From: Akebia trifoliata
Taxonomy: Eukaryota; Streptophyta; Magnoliopsida; Ranunculales; Lardizabalaceae
Direction of reading: 5' to 3'
Assembly (NCBI GenBank): GCA_017979445.1
Contig: CM030714.1
Coordinates: forward strand, 5,084,001 to 5,148,000
DNA: 64,000 nt
The notes under the pieces were generated by a model. That model saw nothing but the letters and a program-made list of their open reading frames with translations, had not been told where the DNA came from and ran no database searches. This document shows positions 1 through 10,100 of the stretch, one piece after another. A program made the position numbers and the translations under genes. Positions within the stretch are counted from its first letter, which is position 1. Every line of letters starts with the position of its first letter.

Positions 1-783
1 GCTTGTGGACACTAGCCCTTAAGAGAAGACCAAATAAATCATTAGTGGTTAGAATTTAGCTTTACAAGGAAAATGGCTAGCTGAGGGTACAGCCTGTTCC
101 CCATCCAGTTCCACAAATCCAAATGCATAGACAAGAGCGAAAAAAAGGAGGGAAAGCCCACAGAGAAATTAAACAACCATAATTACTAGTGACGATGCAA
201 CCTCAACAGTATAAATCAGATTTGCGAGTAGCAATAAAAAAGAAAACATTTTTTTTCTTATTCTATCCCTGTCTTACCTGCATATCAAGGTTACAAGAAG
301 TTCTCATACATAAACAACTAAGAGAGACTTATGACCTTTCTCCAGTTATTTAAAATCTGAGCACACATCAACAGCCTAAAATGTTTAACACATGTCAAAT
401 CTACTTAAAATAAAGGGATCAGTTCATCTTGTCGACCACTGCAATACTTACAAGCGCTGGGCATATACACCTTACAAATTTACATGGATAACATAAACAA
501 ATAACAAGTGATAATTAAAGGATTGTATAACTATGATCACTAGTCCAACCCACCATACACAACAAAAATTGTAATTATAGAAGTTGATAACTACATATCC
601 ATGAATATTTGTTACCTTTATTGGCAGTTTTCAATCCAGGAATATTTTGTATAAAATGACCAGTATTTTACTTACTAAGTCCCTACAATTTAAAGTGGGC
701 ATTCTGCAGATTCTAAGTTCCATTAACGTAGTGAGTGATAAACAATTGCATAACCCAACTAAGATATATAAGCTGCTGCTCAC
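1..783 (-). other. First coding intron of the MAPKKK gene (partial)
   Basis: No coding text continuing the MAPKKK could be found here on the minus strand. The stretch begins after the donor at 783 and is AT-rich. Its other end is outside the window. Nothing else is recognisable. Confidence 0.5.
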
Positions 784-1032
784 CGGAATGACTGAGTAGA
801 AACCATTGGGAATCGATCCAGAAAATGTCCCAGTGGTCCAGAGAATTTGTGATGCTGTCTGAAATGACAGCTCATCTTGCTCAGAGCCGCAAGCTGAATC
901 TTTATTACTCAAAGTCTCTTCTTGAGAAACTAGTGAAATAGATCGCAATCTTTCCATAAAATCCGATGGCCACCAAGTAGTATTCGAAGGCCCTGGTTCT
1001 AATGGCCCTGCATCTTCTCTTGTCTCCTCCAT
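784..1032 (-). CDS. Raf-like MAPKKK (EDR1-type), first coding exon
   Basis: This is the first coding exon of a minus-strand gene; 83 codons run from the ATG at 1032 to a clean donor (CCG|GTGAGC) after 784. The N-terminus begins MEETREDAGP, contains WWPSDFMERL and QASQILW-like text (TASQILW), and ends PNGFYSVIP. I recognise this as the conserved N-terminus of plant Raf-type MAPKKKs of the EDR1/Raf13-15 group, where the next exon usually continues with the EDR1 domain and the kinase domain follows. Those later exons lie to the left, outside the window; positions 1-783 read as intron. Family role: soluble serine/threonine kinase in stress and hormone signalling. The exon follows directly on a 5' UTR stretch with its own acceptor at 1185. 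Assignment is from memory of the family, so the subgroup is uncertain. Confidence 0.65.
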
Positions 1033-1185
1033 CTTCTTGAAGCTTTAAATATAAAACCATTTCGCCCCACCACTCACCCCATATAGGACAGTTTGAATCA
1101 GAAAGAAATTCTCAGAAGACAGAAAGTAGGCCTATGAATTCCTAGTACTTCGACGTTGACGTCCTTGACCTGAAGGTCATATGAC
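1033..1185 (-). other. 5' UTR part of MAPKKK exon 4, with 3' splice site
   Basis: On the minus strand a good acceptor (pyrimidine tract then TTTTGCAG) precedes position 1185, and 153 nt of leader run without interruption to the ATG at 1032. The leader contains stops in the MAPKKK frame, so it is not coding for that protein. The first 9 nt complete the candidate upstream ORF described separately (stop TGA at 1179-1177). Confidence 0.6.
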
Positions 1186-4100
1186 CTGCAAAAGAGAAAC
1201 CAATGTCTTCACTTAATTCTTGAGCAAACACAAGGAAACAAATCTTATTTTGTAAATATCAGCAATATTTTCAAAGGTGTTTCTCGGAGCAAGTATTATT
1301 CAAAATATTTTGCGCCTTATCCAAAAAGCCTAAAGCTCGATTCTTACAAAACATTTCTGAGACTTTGAAAAAGGTGAATCCCCGAGATTTCTACTCATTT
1401 TTCAAGCTTCATATCATAGGCATACAATTCTTGTGCATGTGTTGGCGGTGGCTGGTTTATTAGAGCTTAAAAAATTCAGTTGTATTTTCAGTTTTTGTTT
1501 CCATTATAACACAGATATAAATATAAGCTATTCTAGACTAAATAATATCAAGAAAAAAACCATTTCTTTCACCCAAATCAAGTGCATCAGCATTTTTTCA
1601 CTTTTTTTTAGTAGGTTTAAGTGTAAAGGTGGTTTCAATCCTAGGTCCATCATACTACAACAGACTTTCCCACCTTCACCGGATGACACCTTCTCAAATT
1701 GCATTTATTTACTAAATTCATCCTATTTTTTATTTATAAAATTCTTTAAAAAAAGACTTTTTTTTATAGGTAAGCCTGTTTTTAATGAGTTCAACACTCG
1801 GTGCTGGCGGGATTTGAACCCAGGTCTCTAGTATCATCACCCACCCAGGTCTCTAGTATCATCACCCAAAGACTACTAAGCTAGCTGGCACCTGCTAAAA
1901 AAAGACTTCTCATGAGGTTTATGCATTGTGCCTATCATGCTTTAGGACATTGAAGCATTTTGGGACATTACTTCACATTTAAAAACATAGAATATAAACA
2001 ATGAAATGTTCTACACTGGCTCCAGTTAATGTTTGAAGAATTCAAGTATTTATGAAAACTCAAGAACAAAAACTAAATAAGAGACAAAATGTCATGGGTG
2101 AGGGCGACAATAGAATCATACTTATATGAATGTGAAGGCAATCATATGCTTCTTCGGCCCAAAATGTATCACAAGATAGAAAATAACTAAATAACATTAG
2201 AAACCAAGAAGATCCAATAAGCTACCCACCTGAAAGATACGTGCAGTTGTTTTTCTAGATTTGGTGCCAGTTCCAAAAACATAATGACAGCCTAAAAGAA
2301 AAAAAGATACATAAAACAAATTATTAGAAAACAATCAAAAGTTATCCAATAACGTATATACATAAACCCATTTTCAAGCACAACCATGCAAGTTCCTCGC
2401 ATCAAATATGAGAATTTTGCAGTTTTCAATTTGGTGTGTTTCAATTTCTACACAAGTCATAATCACAAGAGTTCCTTGCATTGTGCTTCTGTATTGTAAG
2501 GTTTTTCTCTTTTTGTAATAAATATTTTTTTTTAATTTTAAAGGGAAAAAGAAAAAAAAAGGATAATCAATCAACTAACTGACAGTATAAGTTAGATTGT
2601 GGTACAAAAAATCCACTTCTAATAATTTAAAGCAACAAGGGAAAGGTAAACACAAATTTATAGGATCATATATTTTTCATAGGTATATAGGATCTTATAT
2701 TATCTACCTCAACAAGAAGAAAATAAATAGGTATAGTAGTTAAAGAAGCAAATTTCTTTCCCTAGAGAGTCGAGATTAAAAAAGAAGTAATATTTCAGTG
2801 CATGCAGCATTACATTGTGTGAATATACAGATTATAACATACGGTTCTTTATACTGAAATTAATGAAGATCTAATATGATCATACTGAAATAACACTAAT
2901 AATAGAATAGGAAAAAAATGTGCTTACTGCTTAGATCATCAACGCCAAACAAAGCTTCACATGCAAACTGCAGGGCAATCATCCAAGTTTACCTGGATTA
3001 GCAACAAGAATGAACAGACATGTACGCATATCAATAAAATGAATAAGTATAATGCTAAATATGGCTGAATATCCTGCAATTTTGTAGCAAAATCACAAAC
3101 CTCGTTATCAGATTCAAACTCTCAGAAAAGTTCTAATTTTTTGCCATTTTCTGGTATTTCTCCAGAAAATCTTGGCTTAAAATGGATGGAAAAAAGAGAG
3201 TTGAATAATACAATAATTAATGAAACATACAGCTTCAACCCTTTCTATCAAAGCATCTCTACCTTTTCAGACAAACAGCTAGACTTCACAAGCATAAGCA
3301 GTGTGTAATACAAACACATGGGAATAAGGATCACAACACTCCAAACCAAAAACTATTCTTGCTTTTAGAGAAACACTATTCCAAGGTATATATTTGAGTG
3401 AAAGAGCTTGAGCTGAGGTGGTTGTGGAGCTTTCAAGTTTTTGTTGGTGTGTATAGAATAATTAGTGGTGCGTGTATAATAATAGGATGCATTTGTAATT
3501 ATATTAATTTATTGACAATATATATCCTTAGTTGAGCACAATGCTCACTAAGAGAGATTCTTCTCAGAACATCAATGTGGTATCTAAGCACACTCGGTTT
3601 TGTTTGTGTTCTTCATCATTGATGACATCATCCCTCGTTTTCTCCCCAGATCACTTCAAAACTTCAATTTTTGAGATATCTTGCTCTCTTTAGTCCCATG
3701 GGCTTCTTCCAAGTCTGTTTTGATGATGATGTTTGATGTGTTTTTTTTCTTGTTCTAAAGGATTGTAGAACAATTTCCTCGAAACTCATATTTTTGCAAT
3801 CCAATCATGATCCATTTTTCCAATTGCAAAACCCCCCAAAGAGGGCTGGTCATTTTTGACCCTAGAGGCCATCTATTACCCCCATTTGCCAATCCCTTGG
3901 CTGTTTAATGCTTTTTTTTGGACCTCTATTTGTGTCATATTAGGGTTTGGACCCCAATCTTTGTTGTTTTCCTTTGGACTGCTTGGTTCTATTCCTAGAG
4001 GCCATCTATTGCCTCTTTTTGCCAATCCATTGGCTGGTTGATGCTTCATTGGACCCCTCCTCTTTGTGTCAGATTAGGGTTTGGTTGCTATTTTTTTGTC

Positions 4101-7100
4101 AATCTTTATTGTTTCCATTTTGGATCTGTTTAATCCATAACGCAATCTTCTCTAAGATCTTATTCTCTTATCAAGAGTTGTGCAAGTTTTCCGATATTGT
4201 GCGTCTTGATCTTAAATCTAATGAAGTCCAAGAGTCTTGGGCTGTCATCTCTTTTTGACTCTCTTCCTTACTTTATCACCAATATTAAATTTAATGGTGA
4301 TAATTTCTTGGCTTGGTCTTGAGCTATCAAACTTTACATTGGGGGCCATTCGAAGATGGGTTTTCCTACAGGAAAAAATCCTAAGCCTTTGTCTGGGGTC
4401 TCCTGAGGCTGGCTAATGGGAAGTTGATAACTGCATTATTCTAGGGTGGATTTTGAACTCCATGGAATCCCAATTCGCTACAAATTACATCGTCATGATA
4501 TTCTTCCTGAGCTTTGGGAAGCTCTCAAGGGGACCTATGCTCTCGTAGAGAATGATGCTCTCATCTATCAGTTGACACATGAGATTGCTCATTTCCAGCA
4601 GGATACGAGTTCAATTAGTGAGTACTATGGAGCTCTTCAGTGTCGATGGGAGGAATTGAGCCACTATGAGCCCTTATCAGAGTTGTCAATTGAGTCAGCC
4701 AAGATCATTGCCAGATGCACTAAGAGACAACAAATTTATGATTTTTTGGGTGGTCTTCGATTTGAGTACTAACAGCTTCGGACTCAAATAATTGCGACGA
4801 CACCACTTCCCTTTATTCGATTTGTATACACTACTGTGTTTGGTGAAAAACAACGTCGTATTGTTATGCCTTTTGGATCTCCTTTTCTTGGTATTCCTCA
4901 GGAGCGTACTGCATTTGTTTGTTCTACATTCTCTCCTGATGTGGGTCTTGGCAGAGGCAATGATTGAGGCCGTAGAGGATGTCATGGTAGTGATCGCTCA
5001 ACTACTACTTGTTCCTATTGTGGGAGATTGGGTCATGACCATGGTTACATGGGTTTCCTAATGATTGTCTTGCTCGTACAGCTACTTGTATAGCAGTCAC
5101 TCCTATTTCTAGCTCTTCATCTAATATTGTAGTTACTTCATCGGACATTAAGGGTTCATTGCGAGCCCAAGTCATTGAGATAATTCAGCTCTCAGAACTC
5201 TCCTTCTAATACATCTTGTCCATTTTCATCATCAATTCCCTCAGGTGTCGATGTTACCTCTGCATTTGCTACTACAACCTCTTTATCATTTCCTAGCTAG
5301 GTTATTGACTCAGGTGCTACAGACCACATGACTAGTGAGTCTGAAAGATTTTCTATGCTCTTTCCCCCATCCACCTCATCCACTCACGTTCGCTTGGCAG
5401 TGGTTCATTTACTCCTGTTATGGGGGTAGGAACCATTTTCGTATCCCCTCCTCTTTCATTGCTCCATGTATTGCATGTCCATATCTCTCCACCAAGCTTT
5501 TATCTGTCAGTAGTCTTACAAGAAAATTAAATTATTAAGTTATCTTCTACCCATCTCATTGTATTTTTTAGGAGGTTACTACGAGGAGGATTGTTTGTAG
5601 AGGTATCGAGAGAGGGAGGGTTATACTACTTGGATGAGCAATCAAACCAACATGTTGCTGCTAATGTTGTGACTACTACAATTTCTTCCAAATCAACTTG
5701 CATTTCAAATTCTAGTTTTTCTTTTCCTTCAGTAGCTACTCATGATACATTATTTTTGTGGCATGCCAAACTTGGTCATGTTGGTTTTCAGATTTTATGC
5801 ATTATGATTCCTTCTTTTGGTACTCTTTTTAAGTATGTTAAATTTCAATGTGATGTATGTGAACTCTTTAAACATATTAAGCATGTTTATCCATCTTATA
5901 TGCACAGATGTAATTCTCCTTCTAAGCTTGTTCGCTCTGATGTATGGGGTCCGTCTCTTATTCCATCTATTGATGGTTTTCGATATTTTGTCAATTTCAT
6001 TGATAATTGTACTTGGGTAACATAGGTTTATTTGTTGAAGTCCAAAGATGAAGTTGTGTATAAAAGTTTCAAAAGTTTCATTCTATGGTGCACACCCAAT
6101 TTGGAGTTCTCCTCAAATCTCTTCGTTTTGATAATGGTGAGGAATACACCTCCCATTCATTTTTCCATTATCTCCAACAAAATAGTATGGTACATCAGTT
6201 CTCATGTCCATACACTCCACAATAGAATGGTGTTACCAAACGAAAGAATAGACGTCTTGGTGTGACCAGATCCTTGTTACAAGGAATGCACATGCCAAAG
6301 TCCTATTGGTCTATGTGCTTGCTTACTACATGCTTCTTTATCAATAGAACTCCCTCTCAAGTCCTAGCAGGTCGTACTCCTTGTCACTATTTTCGCCCTC
6401 GGGCAACCATTTTTCCCTTTAAGCCTCAGGTTTTTTGTTGTACATGTTTAGTTCAAAACCATCATCCTACTAAAAAAATTGGATGATAACGCTATCTGAT
6501 GTGTTGACTATTCTAGTATGTCAAAGGGGTATCGATGTCATAAGCCTCAGTTGAGGCATTTCTTAATTTCTATGGATGCCACCTTTTTTTAGCAAGTTAT
6601 TTATTTTTCTCCTCAGATTCCTTCATCGGTTCCCTTATCTCCTCCTATACATGTTCCAATATTTGGTTTTGATTCTTCTTTACAGCCGCAAGATTATCTC
6701 ACATATGCTTGCAGAAGATTTCGTAATCCCTCCTTTATCGCACTATAGCCTTCATCCTCCCCGCAAGTTGCTCCAACTGGTATTCTTCATCATTTATCTC
6801 CATTTACTAATACTGCTACAATTCCATCTCCTTCTGATCTAGATTTACCTATTTCTTTTCGTAAAAGGGTTCACAAATGTGTTTCTTACTCCTTATCCTC
6901 TTGCTCAGTTTGTATGTTATCAAGTTATATCTCCTTCCTACAAAGCTTTCCTTTCTACCGTGAATACTGTGTCTATCCCTTATTCCGTTCATGATATTCT
7001 TTTTTTTCCTGATTGGAAAGCTGCAATGGTGGAAGAAATGCAAGCCCTTCAGCATAATAGAACCTAGGAGTTGGTCTCTCTTTCTTTAGAGAAATCAGTT

Positions 7101-10100
7101 GTTGATTGTCGTTGGATTTTTACAGTAAAATACAGCTCTAGTGGTACTGTTGCAAAGTACAAGGCTCGCTTGGTCGCGCGTGGCTTCACTTAGTCGTATG
7201 GGTTGGATTATAATGGCACATTTGCTCCAGGAGCAAAATTGACTTATGTCTGCATTCTTATTTCTCTTGCTGCTAATCGAGGTTGGCCTCTATATCAGTT
7301 GGATGTGAAGAATGCATTTCTCCATAGGCACCTTATAAAGTAAGTTTATATGGACCATCCTCCTAGCTTCCTGTTTTAGTTTGAGAATACTAGGAAAGTT
7401 TGTCACCTTCAGAAATCAATATATGATTTGAAGCAGTCATCTTGGGCTTAGTTTCATCACTTTAATGAAATCGTTATTAGCATGGGTTTCAAGAGATGTC
7501 ATTCCGATCATACTGTCTTCACTCATTCCAATATGACTGGCCATATTATTATTCTAGTCTACATAAATAACATTATTCTCACTGGGGATGATTCTTCATT
7601 TATCTTCCATGTGAAGAGCAAGCCTAGTCGCATATTTGAAGTAAGAGATTTGGTAGTTTGAAGTATTTTCTTGGCCTTGAGCTGGCTCGTTCCAAGAAAA
7701 AGATATTTCCTTCCCAAAGGAAATATGCCCTAGATTTACTTGGAGATATTGGTATGCCTGGGAGTAAACCAGCTTCATCTCTTATGGATCCCAAGCATTT
7801 GCTTCATGAGGGTGATGGTGATCTTCCTGATCCTCAAGAGTACAAACGCATGGTGGGTCACCTAATTTATCTTACTCTCACACGACCAAATATTACATTT
7901 TCTGTTAGCCTAGTAAGCTAGTTCAGGCATGCCCCTTGGGCATCTCATTTGGTTGTTGTTCATCATATTCTTCGGTATATAAAGTTTAGCCCCAGTTCTA
8001 GACTTGTATATCGCTCTCATGGTCACCTTGATATATCTGGCTACGTTGATGTTGATTGGGCAAGAGTAGCTACAAATCGTCGATCTACTTTTGGCTATTG
8101 TGAATTCTTTGGAGGAAACTTGGTTTCATGAAAAAGTAAGAAACAACCCGTGGTTTCTCGATCAAGTGCAGAGGTCGAGTATCGTGCTATTGCACATGGC
8201 TCATGCGAATTGTTATGGCTACGCGACTTTATTTCTGCATTAGGATTTTCCATCAGTGGTTCCATGTCATTTCATTGTGATAATAAAGCAGCTTAGAAGA
8301 TTGGCATCAAATTCAGTTCTTCATGAGAGCACTAAACATATTGAAGTTGATGTACATTTTATCAAAAAGAAAGTTAATGATGATTCTCTTGTCCTCCATC
8401 ATGTGTCCTCTTCTAAACAGCATGAAAATATCTTAACCAAAGCAGTTGGTCCTACTATTCTTCATGATGTTTGTACCAAGTTGGGCATGTTTGATGTATA
8501 TACTCCAACTTAAAGAATGTTGGTGTGTATAGAATAGTTAGTGGTGCGTATATAATAATAGGATACATTGGTAATTATATTAATTTATTGTTAAATATAT
8601 ATCCTTAGTTGAGCACAATGCCCACTAAGAGAGATTGTTCTCAGAACATCAATTGTTTTAAAGTTCCAATCTCAAAAGGAACAAATGGGAGAAATTAACC
8701 AGTTCCAAAACTTCTCTTGAGGAAACATCCCAATGACAGGTGATGTTTTAGTCACTGAATCTAACCAACATGAACAGGAAGGGAGACTTTGTGATTGTGC
8801 AACCTACTCAAACAATTCAGCTAGCTTTGAGAAGTTGAGGGAGCCTATAGCTGTCTCGCTTGGCAAACCCTACTAAAAAGATAACTCCCAAGCTATGTTG
8901 ACCCAATTGTTCATCCCCTGGAGCCACCTTACCCTAGGATGGATTTTATCCAAGGTCCACGTCATTGCAGTGATCCTACTAGTGATGAGAGGAAGGATGT
9001 TCCTTTATCTTACGTGTTTCTTTCATTTGAGCCCCGTCTTATGGTTAGTTGATGGATGCAACAATCCTCTAGGGCATTACCAGATTCATGAGGATTGTTA
9101 ATATTAAAGAGCAAATGGAGTGGAGACGAATGAATTCCCAGATGCAACTGGTTTACAACAAGGATCAACTTTGAGTTTGTATTTGTTTTTTGATAATTAT
9201 AATTTTATTAAAAAAGAAGAAACAGGAGGACAAGGCAGTTCCCTTTTACAAAGCAAAGAAGAAATAGAAAAGTAAAAAAAAAAAAAAACCAAAGGAAATC
9301 CCAAAAAAAGGAAAAAACACCTTACCCAAATTACAAATTACATAAAGCTTCCCACTTGAACACAAAATCTTCAAAAAGAATGAAACTCTTTGTTCAATTT
9401 GCCCCAATAAAAGAGCAAGCCCAAGATTTCCATGGTCACATCATAAGGAGTCTTTTTTTCTCTCTGTAACACTCTCTAGTTCCTCTCTTGCCAAATCTCC
9501 CAACATACTGCAAAGGAAAGGATACCCACAGATATCTTTTCCAACTGGCGAATAAATTTAGAGAGACAACACCGAATTTGGGAAAACCCAGCCTACATGA
9601 AAAAGCGAGCGAATAAAAAATGGACCCAAATTCTAGAAATTTTTTTTTTTTTAGATACATGGAATACGAGAATAATATTCAAGAACACATAAGTTGGTGT
9701 ATGTTATTTGTGGATGATGTGTTATTAATTTGTGAAACTTTAGGAGTCGAGACAAAACTAAAATTCTGGAGATCGTGGAGTCCAAGGGTCTTAGAATAAA
9801 TACAACAAAGACCAAGTATGTGGAGAATCAATTTAATACTACCACCCAGGAGGAGAAATGTCCAGTAAAAAATTGATGGTCTAGAAATACCATGAAGCGA
9901 CCACTTACAATAACTTGGGTCCATTATACATAAAGTTGGAGAAATTGAGGAAGACATTGCCCATAGAATCACTATTGGATGGTTAAAATGGAGATGTGCT
10001 TCTAGAATGTTATGTGTTAGACACGTTGCAAATATGAGAATGTACCTCTTTTCGCTTTGTTGATCATCTCGACCACTCTTTTAATAAATTATCCTTACCT

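Larger units (their letters stand above)
3442..8654 (+). mobile_element. Ty1/copia LTR retrotransposon, complete but decayed
   Basis: About 5.2 kb, with two short LTRs (about 134 bp, roughly 94% alike by eye) starting TGTTGGTGTGTATAG. A primer-binding site resembling initiator-Met tRNA follows the left LTR. The order of domains is gag, CCHC knuckle, protease, integrase, reverse transcriptase, RNase H, as in Ty1/copia. Many stops and frameshifts make it non-autonomous. A 5-bp GTTTT repeat at 3437-3441 and 8655-8659 is a candidate target duplication, though the right LTR then ends three bases past the canonical CA. It is inserted antisense within the inferred leader intron of the MAPKKK gene. 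Confidence 0.9.

Noticed and set aside
1801..1890. A tRNA gene on the minus strand
   Set aside because: It has a B-box and tRNA-like ends, but the anticodon arm does not fold and it has a tail and target duplications, so it is a SINE.
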